From NCBI GenBank assembly GCA_017464425.1, contig JAFUDX010000022.1:1-39193 (forward strand): a stretch of DNA of 39,193 nt. The letters are read 5' to 3'. How positions within the stretch are numbered: the first letter of the stretch is position 1; each line of letters opens with the position of its first letter. The DNA is from Treponema sp. (GTDB taxonomy: Bacteria; Spirochaetota; Spirochaetia; Treponematales; Treponemataceae). Below the pieces are notes generated by a model. It searched no databases, was not told where the DNA came from, and saw only the letters and a list, made by a program, of their open reading frames with translations. A program made the position numbers and the translations under genes. Shown here piece after piece: positions 23,148 through 32,154 of this stretch.

Positions 23148-23198
23148 TACCTAGTAGGTAGATAGGTATATTTTACCCGACATTTCCCGTTTTTTCAA
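23148..23198 (-). promoter_or_regulatory. cymR promoter with autoregulatory operator
   Basis: On the minus strand: -35 TTGAAA (23198-23193), a 17-bp spacer, -10 TAAAAT (23175-23170). The operator 23148-23168 has arm TACCTAG, spacer TAGGTAG, arm ATAGGTA and covers the expected start site. The spacer itself completes a second overlapping palindrome, CTACCTA-G-TAGGTAG (23147-23161). Confidence 0.72.
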
Positions 23199-23296
23199 TA
23201 GTCTCTTTTATTTTTTTCTGAAAAATTTTTAGAATCATGCGTTTTAGAAGATATATAATTACTTTTTATAATCTATGTTCTGTCTACCAATATCCG

Positions 23297-23327
23297 CTAA
23301 AATAAAGCAGACCAAAAACTGGACTGC
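23297..23327 (-). terminator. Terminator of the HU gene
   Basis: On the minus strand: GCAGTCCA (23327-23320) pairs with TGGTCTGC (23314-23307), with one T-T mismatch, followed by TTTATTTTAG. It lies 24 bp after the HU stop. The rest of 23199-23350 holds no gene. Confidence 0.6.
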
Positions 23328-23350
23328 CCTATTTTATACCGTGCCAAGAA

Positions 23351-23626
23351 TTATTTATTTACTCGGTCCTTCAAAGCCTTTCCTGCCTTGAATTTTGGTG
23401 TTTTTGTCGCAGCGATTTTGATTGTTTCGCCAGTCTTTGGATTGCGGCCTTCGCGAGCAGAGCGTGTACCAACATCAAATGTGCCGAAGCCGATGAGCTG
23501 GACAGAATCACCTTTTTCCATTGCACCAGAAACAGTCTCAACGAAAGATTTGAGGAATGCTTCTGTGTCTTTTTTAGTGAATTTTGTGTCTGCTGCAATT
23601 GCATCAATCAATTCTGATTTGTTCAT
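23351..23626 (-). CDS. hup: HU/IHF-family DNA-binding protein
   Basis: 91 residues, normal for HU. It begins [32 protein letters not shown], with the DNA-arm region [26 protein letters not shown] and a basic end [13 protein letters not shown]. It bends and packages chromosomal DNA. Ribosome-binding site GGGAG, 7 nt before ATG. It has its own strong promoter and terminator, so it is a separate unit from the sulfur island. Confidence 0.95.
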   Translation of the reverse strand: MNKSELIDAIAADTKFTKKDTEAFLKSFVETVSGAMEKGDSVQLIGFGTFDVGTRSAREGRNPKTGETIKIAATKTPKFKAGKALKDRVNK

Positions 23627-23656
23627 TTTTATCTCCCTAAAACTAAATCTTTCTTT

Positions 23657-23685
23657 ATTATATGGTATATAGTATATCGTTTCAA
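23657..23685 (-). promoter_or_regulatory. HU promoter
   Basis: On the minus strand: TTGAAA (23685-23680), 17-bp spacer, TATAAT (23662-23657), giving a short leader of about 25 nt to the HU ATG. Confidence 0.7.
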
Positions 23686-23786
23686 GACATTGATTTTAGC
23701 ACCAAAACGCAAAAGGCTAAATGTCTCAAAGAATATGCCGGTATTCAGGCTCTGACCATGCTATATTTAAAGCAAGGAGACACGCT

Positions 23787-23996
23787 ATGTATGGATTGAC
23801 ATATGAACAAGTTCTTCAAACGGCACTAAAAGAAATTTTCAAGAAAATCGGAAACCTAAAGAAGAACGACAATCAGAAAAATTTGAGCGGAAAATTGTTT
23901 ATGCACCTTGAAAAACAACGAAGGACTTATATATATGCCATAGACAAATACGGGGTCGTAAAGCACGACCCCTTTAGTAGCCCCGAGCAACGGTAA
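23787..23996 (+). CDS. Small hypothetical protein, 69 aa
   Basis: A 69-residue ORF starting MYGLTYEQVLQTALKEIFKKIG, with AAGGAG 7 nt before its ATG. It is Lys/Gln-rich with one predicted amphipathic helix and no known domain. Its last 13 codons run through a terminator hairpin (23952-23972), so either the ORF reads into the terminator or it is a remnant. An upstream in-frame ATG at 23721 has no ribosome-binding site. Confidence 0.45.
   Translation: MYGLTYEQVLQTALKEIFKKIGNLKKNDNQKNLSGKLFMHLEKQRRTYIYAIDKYGVVKHDPFSSPEQR
23952..23976 (+). terminator. Terminator-like hairpin
   Basis: GGGGTCGT (23952-23959), 5-nt loop, ACGACCCC (23965-23972), then TTTAG. Perfect 8-bp stem but a short T-run. It lies inside the 3' end of the 69-aa ORF. 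Confidence 0.5.
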
Positions 23997-24061
23997 ACCG
24001 CCACCCCGAACAGTTATTACTATACCACACTCCCCCGAAAAGTCAATAGACCGCTATATAC

Positions 24062-24108
24062 AAAAATCTCCCCCGCGCTACAGGCAAGATGCCTGCAATA
24101 CGGGGGAG
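24062..24108 (-). terminator. Terminator downstream of the pectinesterase gene
   Basis: A nested hairpin: CTCCCCCG (24068-24075) with CGGGGGAG (24101-24108), and inner CAGGCA (24081-24086) with TGCCTG (24090-24095). On the minus strand it is followed by ATTTTTGT, fitting the end of the pectinesterase transcript. Confidence 0.6.
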
Positions 24109-24114
24109 CGCGTG

Positions 24115-24180
24115 CCGTGTAACAAGAGATTTGTCACACGGATTCGATTTTGCTACGCAAAATCTAGACTTTAAGTGACA
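24115..24180. repeat. Palindromic repeat related to the insertion in aprA
   Basis: CCGTGT (24115-24120) pairs with ACACGG (24136-24141). The core runs from TGTCAC (24132-24137) to GTGACA (24175-24180). The block CACACGGATTCG leads into stem GATTTTGC (24146-24153), loop TAC, GCAAAATC (24157-24164). The aprA copy has GATTTTCC-TAC-GGAAAATC at the same place, so both arms changed together. The rest of 23997-24225 is GC-rich palindromic sequence without a gene. Confidence 0.7.
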
Positions 24181-24225
24181 TTCCCCCGCGCGGACAATGC
24201 CGCGGTGAGAGGGAAAGGATGACAA

Positions 24226-27200
24226 TTAGTTACTAGCCTTTGTTACAGCCGTAACAAGGTTACTTATTGAACGAGCAGTGTCAGGATTCGGATTAACCCC
24301 TGTAACAGCGATAGAAATCAAATAATCCTTTTCATCGCTTGTTGTTATAAGAACATATCCGTCAGAAGCTGTATTACCAACATTAAATACTGTCGTAGTT
24401 GTATCTTGAGCAACTCCACCTACCGTGAGACCAGCAGGAACACTTGTTGCACCGTATGAACTATCACGACAATTTACAGTAATAACACTTCCCGCAGAAA
24501 CAGGAACATAAATTTTTGTATCTTTATTCATCTGCGCATAACCAGAAGCGTTTTGTGACAATTTTCCCGAAGTCGCATCAACATACAGAGCAATTTTAGA
24601 ATTTGAACCTTTAATGTATGCAGTACCAGCGTTCACTTCTGTCTTTCCAGTAGAAGTTCCAAAGCTAGCATCCGAATAGCAGCCCAATTCGCCCATTTGC
24701 CAAGTTGAATCGACAGTAGTCGCAGCCGTTGCCGTCACTTCAATGCTTTTTGATGCATTTGAAGTCGCTGTAGCATCACTTGTTGCAGTTACAGTAATAT
24801 TTTCCGTTGTTGTCGCTGTTCCTTTAATCGTTGCTGTCAAAGTATCTGATGAAATTGTAATAGTAAAATACTCAGAAGATGTCGGTGTCCAAGATACCGT
24901 TTGTACAGGGATAGAGTCGGTATTGATGTAGGCATTCGTAAGTGTTGCTGTTAATTCAATCGTTTCATTAACAGCGACAGAAGTGTCACCATCCAACTTA
25001 ACAGCAACACTATTCGTCTTGCCTGTTCCATCAGAAATAGTAACACTACGGAAATAATGTGCTCCACCAAATGCAATTTTCAATGTAGTTGGTGTAGTTC
25101 CTGAGTACAAGAATGCAATGGCGGTGTCAGTTGATTTTACATTTTGGACAAGCGTATTTGTTCCTTCCGTCACCGTCATAGCGGCGTTATACTGCGTTCC
25201 ACCAAATGATTCAAAGCTAACAACTGTCGGACCTGCAACATCAATTTCCATCTCTGTAGTTGCACTTGTGGAAATCCAACTAGAGTTACTTGTGGCAAGT
25301 CCATTTTCATTCCAACGGAAAGAACCATCAGGAATAGAAGTTGCCCCCGCTACAAGAGAATCTCTCAGACCACCTACGCTAGCATCTTTGTTAAAATCAT
25401 ATTTTCCATTAGTTACTGCACTTGCACTCACTGTCACCGTCACTTCTTGGTCAGTAACATTTCCGCCACTTACTTTGACTTTTGCTGTACCTGCTTTGCC
25501 TGTAGCAAATACATCAATGCTAGAAGTAGCGTTTGTCGTGCCAATCGTAACAGCAGATGTTGCGCTCGTCGCAGCCGCCGTTGCACTCGTAAAACTGATA
25601 ATGTCATCGCCTTCGGTGATTTGCCATGTAAGACCGTCTGTGTCCGTATCAGCAGGAGATATTACTGCGTTCAAAGTTGCTTTCGGGTTTTCGTTGCTGT
25701 ACAAATCAATATTAGCATTCGCAACTTGAATCGTCTGAATCGCGTTGCTTGCCGTATTGAATGTAATTGCAGCGGCCGCCGAAGCAGAACCGTTCTTGTC
25801 GCTTACAGTGATTATCGGCGTTTTACCCGCACTGTAGGTTACAGTCGCACTCTTTGTGTCGCTGGCAGGTGTTACTGTCACCGAAGTGTCAGATGACCGC
25901 CATTCCAACTCAACAGGTGTTGCCGTAGAAGGAGTAACGCTTGCAGAGAGAACCACATTTCCTGTGCTTTGCAGTGTAATCGAATTATCCGCATCTACAC
26001 CACTTGCAGAAAGTGTAATTCCAGTTATTGCCACCGTGCCATCTGCCGTTACGGCATGGTCGCTCGACTCGGTCTTGATGCTGTAGATGTACATGTGTGT
26101 GCCTTTCACGCCACCGTTCATGATTTTTATGGTGGTGCTTGGCTTCACATAGAATGTGTAATCAGCCGCGGTATCGCTCATGGGCTCGCTCAGAGCGAGT
26201 ACTTTGCTACCTTCAAGCAGGGCGATGTATGAGTGTACGCCTACTTTGTCGCTCGCTTCTTTCCACTTCGCATTAATCGTGAGTTTGATAGAAGTCGCGC
26301 CTTCTTTTGCAAGTTGCGCCGCTTTCAGCTCAATGTAGGTTTTTGGAGTTGCCGTGCCACCAACTGCGGCAACAGCATCGCTATTCGTCGCATAGTAATT
26401 GAAACCAATACCGCCATTGTCGCCATCCATCAAGCCGTTTGCATCAGAATAGTAGTACAAACCATCAACATTCTGGTTCAGCGTGTAACTTTGGCCGTCT
26501 GTTTTTGTGCTATATGGGCCTGTCCCAGCAAACGCGCCAAATTCAACTGCAGCTGCGCCGTATTTCTTTGTTTCTGAGTCCGTGATGTTTACCGTCCACG
26601 GCACAGTGAGTGTCGCAGCAGACGGGTTATTGTTAGTGGGCTCTTCTGGTGTTGCGCCGAGTTCGCCAATGGTGATTGCGGTAATGTAGCGGTCTGCACC
26701 AACGGCATTCACTTTGAGATACTTCGCAGTTGCGACAATATCTGCGCCCGCCTGTTTTGCAAATGTGAGTGAACTGAGCGTTGATCCGAGCACAACGCCT
26801 GTCGTATCAGTGCCGTCGTAATCATAGGTGAATGTCGTGTTGTCTTCAGTAGCAAATTCTTTGGTACCGTCACCAATGGTGTATTTTTTGCTAGAATCAA
26901 CAGTAGCAGAATGACCGATTGTAATCGTGCATGCGCCTTCAACAGGAATATAGAGGAACACATTTTTTATCTGGATTTTTCCAGCATTTTTCATGCCCAT
27001 TTTTCCGTTTGAGGTAATGATTGTGCCGTCAGCCTTTGAATTAACAACCAACCCATCCCACAAGCCTGCATTTCCACTCTGGATATCCATTGCCATACGG
27101 ATTGCCGCTGCATCAGAATGATAGACCACATCTTTTCCTGTCGTGGAAATAGTTGTTTTTCCAGCGGTCGCGGTTGTATATTTTACGGATTTTACCGTAA

Positions 27201-29679
27201 CCGTTGCGTTAGAAAGTTCTGCTCCTGCCCACACCTGCACTTTTGATTCAGTTGTGGTAAGCGTATCAACGAGTGTCTTTTTACTTGCATCATAGAATTT
27301 AAGGTTTTCATTAGAACTTGTGAGTTCAATTTCACGGTCTACGGTGTCTGCGGGGGTAAAGCCAATGGTGAGCGTCTGGAGTCCATAGCGAGCCATCGTC
27401 GCTTTTTCCGCTGTCAAAGAAAGTGATTCAGCCGGAATATCCTTAGAAATAACTTTAATCTGTGCATAATCGGTCTTGTCGTTTGAACCTTTCATCGTGA
27501 TTTTCACAAGACCATCCGCATCTTTGACCGTAGTGACCAAACCATTTGCATCGACCGTAGCAAGGTTCTGATCAGAAGATTCATAGGTATAGGTCACACC
27601 GTCAGCCATTGAACTTCCAGAAAGCTGGACTGTATTTCCACCGATGATGTTCTTTGAATAGTCAGGCTCAACATAGACATTTGCCTTTGAGGTGTCTGCC
27701 GACGCGTTAAATTCTGCCTCATAGTCAGAAATATCCCAAATCGTCTCGGCAAAAGCATACGCATTTTTTTCGACATCAAATCCACGATTCAAGATTGCAT
27801 AACGACCATTGTACTCACGGTTCACCACACGCTCGCTCATCGTATAAGTTAGGGCAAGACGACCAGCCGTTGAAATTTCCGTGCCGTCAGCGAGTTTGTT
27901 TCCATAATCCTTGTATGCGATTGCGGCATCTCCAGCGGCATCGTTTCTGTTCTTTGTCGCTTCACTAGCCCACAAATTGCTGTTCAACATTTGACTGAAT
28001 GTGCAGTTGATTACCGCAGCCTGTGTGTCCGATCCAGAGTTGCGTCCGTAGTAGGCTTTTGCTTTTACGCCGTCCTCAACGGTGACTTCAGAATTATAGA
28101 GAACAAAGCCTTTGTTCACTTTGTTTGTGTCCACCGTGCGTGAGGCAAAGATGTACGCAGAAGTAGTATCATCGCCACGCATAAGAATTTTACATTCCTC
28201 AAACAACGCAACGTCAAGCGTACCCCAAATAAAGTCAACATCACCCGCAATATAGTCTTTGTAGAACCATGCGCGACCACCACTGTTGCCCATAATAAGC
28301 GTGTCCTGAGTGCCGATGAACGAAGAATTGTACGCCACCAAATATCCGTTTGACTGGAAATTCAAAACTTCGTTACGGGCATCGCTCGTTCCGTCTGCTT
28401 TTCTGCTGTAGGTTGATTTGAGCGTAATGTTCTTTAGGGTAAGATTACCACCCTGCCAGATGAAGTTTACGCGCACAGTGGTACCGCTGTTCCAGCCTTC
28501 CATGTTCTTCCAATCGACAACCGTTTTGCTTCCGTAGTTATCATCTGCCGCACCCACAATCGTCACATTTGCGCTTCCGTAGTACGCCAATCGTTCATGG
28601 TATTTTCCTTCCGCAACATTAATTGTCCAGTCGCCAGTTGCTTCTGTCGCGCGCAAATAGTTCAATGCGCCCTGAATTGTGGCGAAGTCGCCGTCCGTGC
28701 CGACAGAAATTTCGTTTTCTGCGATCGATGGGGCTGCTTTTGTGGTGTATGTACCGATTACTTTGTCGTCAATTTTGACTGCGTATTCTGTGTCTGCATA
28801 GAGTTTTGAGTAGCCCTTTTCGTCTGTGTGAGTGACGATTACGACATTTCCTTCATCGTCAAAATCAATGAGCTGATTTTTTACTTTGATTGCTCCGGTT
28901 GCGCCTTTTGAGCTATTGATTGTGTTGTAAGTGTCGTCAAGAGTGATTGTATCTACAACTGCAGTTCCCTGTAAAACATACACTTTGCTGTCTGCCGTGT
29001 AAGCAGGTTCTGAATCGAGCTTAAGGAAGAGTGAGCCGTCAAAAGATTTTTCAAGTTCTTTTACAGAGACGGTGCTTCCATTTGAATCTGTTACGGCTTC
29101 TGTGTTGATTGTACCGTCAGAATTTGCTTCTGCCGTGTACAATGTGCTTCCGTCTGAAGATTTAATGATGATGTCGCCGTTTTCTGCGATTTCAACAGCG
29201 CCTGTTGTTGCTGTACCGTCTGCACTGGTGATTGTGACCGTGCCGTCAGATGCAATAACAACTGTTGAATCCCCAAATGAATAAGTTCCGGCAACTGTTG
29301 AAGAGTCAGCAGTCTTTGGGGTGACAGTGATTTTTACTTTTTTTGTGTCTTTATATTTTGCCTGAATTTCTACAGTTCCTGAGTCTTTACCTGTTACTTT
29401 GGCAACGGTAGTAACAGTTCCGTCTTCCGCAGTTTCTTCGGAAAGTTCAACTACAGCTTTTGACTCATCGAGGGAAGAAAATTCTGCCAGATCCGTTACA
29501 TCTTTACCATCATATTTTGCGGTAATTGTGATTGAACTTCCGACTTCCACTGTGTTTGCGGAAGCAGAAAGTTTGAGTTCTGGATCATCATCGTCCCCAC
29601 CGTGGCACGAAGCCAATCCAAACCCGAACAATGCGAGCGCAGTTGTAAGGGCCGCAAGCGTTCTCCATGATTTTTTCAT
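24226..29679 (-). CDS. Multidomain lipoprotein pectinesterase with Ig-like (Big_2) domains
   Basis: 1817 residues. Lipoprotein signal with lipobox GLASC, then a His/Gly/Asp-rich linker. A Big_2-like domain is at about 35-118. The carbohydrate esterase family 8 domain is at about 320-650: FIGTQDTL near 458 and GDVDFIWG near 486 hold the two catalytic Asp, and YYGRNSG near 546 stands for the usual GRPW. It should remove methyl esters from pectin at the cell surface. The C-terminal 1100 residues alternate Big_2-like domains (SLTAEKATMARYG, ITLSASGVDADNS, VAVKLDGDTSVAVNE) with three copies of an unassigned beta-rich module. Ribosome-binding site GGAGG. It is divergent from a sensor-AraC regulator that probably controls it. 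Confidence 0.93.
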   Translation of the reverse strand: MKKSWRTLAALTTALALFGFGLASCHGGDDDDPELKLSASANTVEVGSSITITAKYDGKDVTDLAEFSSLDESKAVVELSEETAEDGTVTTVAKVTGKDSGTVEIQAKYKDTKKVKITVTPKTADSSTVAGTYSFGDSTVVIASDGTVTITSADGTATTGAVEIAENGDIIIKSSDGSTLYTAEANSDGTINTEAVTDSNGSTVSVKELEKSFDGSLFLKLDSEPAYTADSKVYVLQGTAVVDTITLDDTYNTINSSKGATGAIKVKNQLIDFDDEGNVVIVTHTDEKGYSKLYADTEYAVKIDDKVIGTYTTKAAPSIAENEISVGTDGDFATIQGALNYLRATEATGDWTINVAEGKYHERLAYYGSANVTIVGAADDNYGSKTVVDWKNMEGWNSGTTVRVNFIWQGGNLTLKNITLKSTYSRKADGTSDARNEVLNFQSNGYLVAYNSSFIGTQDTLIMGNSGGRAWFYKDYIAGDVDFIWGTLDVALFEECKILMRGDDTTSAYIFASRTVDTNKVNKGFVLYNSEVTVEDGVKAKAYYGRNSGSDTQAAVINCTFSQMLNSNLWASEATKNRNDAAGDAAIAYKDYGNKLADGTEISTAGRLALTYTMSERVVNREYNGRYAILNRGFDVEKNAYAFAETIWDISDYEAEFNASADTSKANVYVEPDYSKNIIGGNTVQLSGSSMADGVTYTYESSDQNLATVDANGLVTTVKDADGLVKITMKGSNDKTDYAQIKVISKDIPAESLSLTAEKATMARYGLQTLTIGFTPADTVDREIELTSSNENLKFYDASKKTLVDTLTTTESKVQVWAGAELSNATVTVKSVKYTTATAGKTTISTTGKDVVYHSDAAAIRMAMDIQSGNAGLWDGLVVNSKADGTIITSNGKMGMKNAGKIQIKNVFLYIPVEGACTITIGHSATVDSSKKYTIGDGTKEFATEDNTTFTYDYDGTDTTGVVLGSTLSSLTFAKQAGADIVATAKYLKVNAVGADRYITAITIGELGATPEEPTNNNPSAATLTVPWTVNITDSETKKYGAAAVEFGAFAGTGPYSTKTDGQSYTLNQNVDGLYYYSDANGLMDGDNGGIGFNYYATNSDAVAAVGGTATPKTYIELKAAQLAKEGATSIKLTINAKWKEASDKVGVHSYIALLEGSKVLALSEPMSDTAADYTFYVKPSTTIKIMNGGVKGTHMYIYSIKTESSDHAVTADGTVAITGITLSASGVDADNSITLQSTGNVVLSASVTPSTATPVELEWRSSDTSVTVTPASDTKSATVTYSAGKTPIITVSDKNGSASAAAAITFNTASNAIQTIQVANANIDLYSNENPKATLNAVISPADTDTDGLTWQITEGDDIISFTSATAAATSATSAVTIGTTNATSSIDVFATGKAGTAKVKVSGGNVTDQEVTVTVSASAVTNGKYDFNKDASVGGLRDSLVAGATSIPDGSFRWNENGLATSNSSWISTSATTEMEIDVAGPTVVSFESFGGTQYNAAMTVTEGTNTLVQNVKSTDTAIAFLYSGTTPTTLKIAFGGAHYFRSVTISDGTGKTNSVAVKLDGDTSVAVNETIELTATLTNAYINTDSIPVQTVSWTPTSSEYFTITISSDTLTATIKGTATTTENITVTATSDATATSNASKSIEVTATAATTVDSTWQMGELGCYSDASFGTSTGKTEVNAGTAYIKGSNSKIALYVDATSGKLSQNASGYAQMNKDTKIYVPVSAGSVITVNCRDSSYGATSVPAGLTVGGVAQDTTTTVFNVGNTASDGYVLITTSDEKDYLISIAVTGVNPNPDTARSISNLVTAVTKASN

Positions 29680-29942
29680 AGAAATCCTCCATTTCTAAAA
29701 ACATTTTTGTTATAATGGGAGAGAAATTTGCAAAAAAGCGAAATTTTCACCCATACACTGTGTTCATTTTCCGAGAGAATTCCCCATCTTTACATAAAAA
29801 ATTCAATTATTTTTGATACAAGATTTTGTGAATTTTCGCATTTTCTAAGAATATTCTAAGATTTTGTAAAACGAGCTGCCTTAAAAAATTTCTTTCAGAA
29901 TTTTCTATAAAATTCGCGACTTTTGTGATATACTTTTTTTGC
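29680..29942. promoter_or_regulatory. Divergent promoter region, pectinesterase / AraC-type regulator
   Basis: 263 bp, very AT-rich, without a gene. It contains a direct repeat TTCTAAGA at 29843-29850 and 29854-29861 (11-bp period, one helical turn, as for AraC-type sites) and AAGATTTTGT at 29820-29829 and 29858-29867. TATACT at 29929-29934 is a good -10 for the regulator but ends only 8 nt before its ATG. The pectinesterase side has TATAAC (29716-29711, minus strand) with a weak -35. Confidence 0.5.
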
Positions 29943-32153
29943 ATGACCCCCAAAATCACTGCCCGGCGCACTTTTCTCAAAAAACGCTCCTCCCCGCTCA
30001 CGATTGGCTTTACCGCAATCGCCGATTTTTCTTCTTTTATCGGGCAGGAGTATCTTGCGGGAATTATGAAGGCGGCAGAGCATTACGGCGTAAATTTCAT
30101 CAACATCACAAGCGCAATCCGCCCTTCCCTCTTCGTTGCCCCCAATTTTTTCAGCAGTTATCTTTCAAAAACGGCCTTTATGCGCGCTCCGCTTCTTGAC
30201 GGGCTTATCACATGGGCATCATCACTCAGCGCATACATGAAGAATGACGAAATTCAACGGCTGTTTTCTTCACTTTCGCCACTACCAATGGTCGACATCG
30301 GCTACATCGACATTCCAAACGTTCCTTCAATCCGAATCGACAACGACTATTCCATTCACATTCTTGTGGAGCATCTCGTAAAGTATCACGGATTTTCACG
30401 AATCGCATTCTTCGGCTCAAAATTTTCTCTTCCGCATCAGCTCCGTCTTGCCTCATTCAAAAAAGAAATGAAGTCGTTTTCCCTGCCCGTTTCTGACGAA
30501 CTCATTTTTCTTACGGATTCTTTGGACGAGCAAGCTGTCGCCGAGCAAACACAAAAATTCCGAAGCAAATTCATGCTGACTGATGCGCACGCCCGACCGC
30601 AGGCAATTCTTACTTCAAGCGACATTATTGCCCATCATTTAATCGAAGAACTTGAAAAATACGGCATCCATGTTCCCGAAGACATTGCCGTCACAGGCTT
30701 TAACAATCAGCTGGCTTCCCTCACTTCTTCCACGCCCATCACCACGATTGACCTTGCCTACTTTAAACGCGGGTATGAAGCCGTCGAAATCCTGATAGAC
30801 CAAATCATGGAGCGAGAAAGTCCGCACAAATCACCCGCACAAATCACCCACACCGTTCCCACATCACTCGTCATACGGCAAAGCTGCGGCTGTTTTGAAG
30901 CCGAGATTTTTGACGCGCAAAATTCTCAGTACGGCAGCAAAATTGATTTTTCAGAAAATTCAAGCGAAGTCGAAATCCGCTCATATCTTGAAACTTCACT
31001 TGAAGCAGTTTTCGGCTCAAACTCACCTGAGCAACGCGCGTCCCTGTCTCAGGCAATTTTTGATGATATATACGATACAAGCGTACCCCCCCCCCGTATA
31101 TACAAAACCATACAAGCCTTTCGCTCGATATTCTGCACTCATTCACCGCAAGCAAATTCGCCACTCACGGTAACCGAGCAGATTTCCGCACTCCGAAGAA
31201 TTGTGCTTCCGCTCACTTCTCACGCACCAGAACTCGCGCACAAAGCCGAAGACATTTTCCATGCACTCAGAGCACTTCATGCCCTTCAAGAAAATTACAA
31301 AATGACAAGCCGGCAGGGTGAGCTGTACAAGCCAGAAAATTTAATGAACCTTGCGTTGAATTTTTCTTCCGCAGAAAGCATAAAGCAGCTGGAAAATATT
31401 CTCCGTGTAAAGCTCGCTTCCCTTTCGATTCCGGGCATTATTCTGTGTCTCTCCCCTACCCTCTCAGAGAATTTGGATTCCGTGAGCATTGAGCTGATTC
31501 ATCCAGACACGCAAAATGAATTATCGCAGATGCTTCCGCTAAAAATCCGCGAGCCAGCCCTCTTCCCAAAGCGATTTTTTCCAAAAGACCGGCCGTTTTC
31601 TCTTACGCTTTCGATTCTGTTCCATGAAGGCTTTTATCTTGGCTACGCATACATCTTTATGAACAACGGAAATCTCGCCCTGTATGATGACTTGCAGGAA
31701 CTTTTAAGCCAGAATCTGTACAGAATTTATCTAAAGGAAGGAAAATCAAAATCAAAATCGGCGATTATGCCTGACCGTGAAAAAATCACCGAAAATGTAG
31801 GTTTTTCGCCAGAAGAAAATCCCGTCGTAAAAGGCGGAAAACTGAGCACGCAAAACATCGTTGATTACCTTCTTGACCATATCGAAGAAATGTGCGACTT
31901 GGATAAAATGGCCAGTTTTTTTGGAATGAGCAAAAGTTATCTTACCCGAAGATGCAAAGAACTTACGGGCTACCCCGTGCAAACGCTTCACGAACGGCTT
32001 AAAATCGAACACGCAAAAAATCTTATCAAAAGCGGAAAGATGAAGATGAACGATATTGCCACACGGCTCGGCTTTTCAAATCCGAATTATTTTTCAAATG
32101 TGTTCAAAAAAGTAACGGGTATGCGCCCCACAGAATTTGCGGCAAAAAAATAG
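29943..32153 (+). CDS. LacI-type sensor / AraC-type DNA-binding transcriptional regulator
   Basis: 736 residues. The N-terminal 300 residues are a periplasmic-binding-protein-like sensor (LTIGFTAIADFSSFIGQEYLAGIMKAAEHYG, PSIRIDNDYSIHILVEHLVKYHGFSRIAFFG, PEDIAVTGFNNQ), as in LacI/XylR proteins but with no LacI helix-turn-helix in front. A helical and GAF-like middle (about 330-610) follows. The C-terminal 100 residues are an AraC HTH (MASFFGMSKSYLTRRCKELTGYPV, then IATRLGFSNPNYFSNVFKKVTGMRPTEF). It probably senses a sugar and activates the divergent pectinesterase gene. Start ATG 29943 has no Shine-Dalgarno; GTG 29925 overlaps the -10, so leaderless translation is possible. The coding sequence contains a C10 run at 31086. 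Confidence 0.88.
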   Translation: MTPKITARRTFLKKRSSPLTIGFTAIADFSSFIGQEYLAGIMKAAEHYGVNFINITSAIRPSLFVAPNFFSSYLSKTAFMRAPLLDGLITWASSLSAYMKNDEIQRLFSSLSPLPMVDIGYIDIPNVPSIRIDNDYSIHILVEHLVKYHGFSRIAFFGSKFSLPHQLRLASFKKEMKSFSLPVSDELIFLTDSLDEQAVAEQTQKFRSKFMLTDAHARPQAILTSSDIIAHHLIEELEKYGIHVPEDIAVTGFNNQLASLTSSTPITTIDLAYFKRGYEAVEILIDQIMERESPHKSPAQITHTVPTSLVIRQSCGCFEAEIFDAQNSQYGSKIDFSENSSEVEIRSYLETSLEAVFGSNSPEQRASLSQAIFDDIYDTSVPPPRIYKTIQAFRSIFCTHSPQANSPLTVTEQISALRRIVLPLTSHAPELAHKAEDIFHALRALHALQENYKMTSRQGELYKPENLMNLALNFSSAESIKQLENILRVKLASLSIPGIILCLSPTLSENLDSVSIELIHPDTQNELSQMLPLKIREPALFPKRFFPKDRPFSLTLSILFHEGFYLGYAYIFMNNGNLALYDDLQELLSQNLYRIYLKEGKSKSKSAIMPDREKITENVGFSPEENPVVKGGKLSTQNIVDYLLDHIEEMCDLDKMASFFGMSKSYLTRRCKELTGYPVQTLHERLKIEHAKNLIKSGKMKMNDIATRLGFSNPNYFSNVFKKVTGMRPTEFAAKK
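31086..31095 (+). repeat. C10 homopolymer inside the regulator gene
   Basis: Ten consecutive C bases within codons for Val-Pro-Pro-Pro-Arg at about residues 381-385. Loss or gain of one base would shift the frame and remove the middle and AraC domains. No other run of this kind was seen in the window. Confidence 0.9.
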
Positions 32154-32154
32154 C

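Noticed and set aside
25118..25729. 203-codon plus-strand ORF inside the pectinesterase gene
   Set aside because: A by-product of repetitive Ala/Thr/Val codons on the other strand; no start signal.
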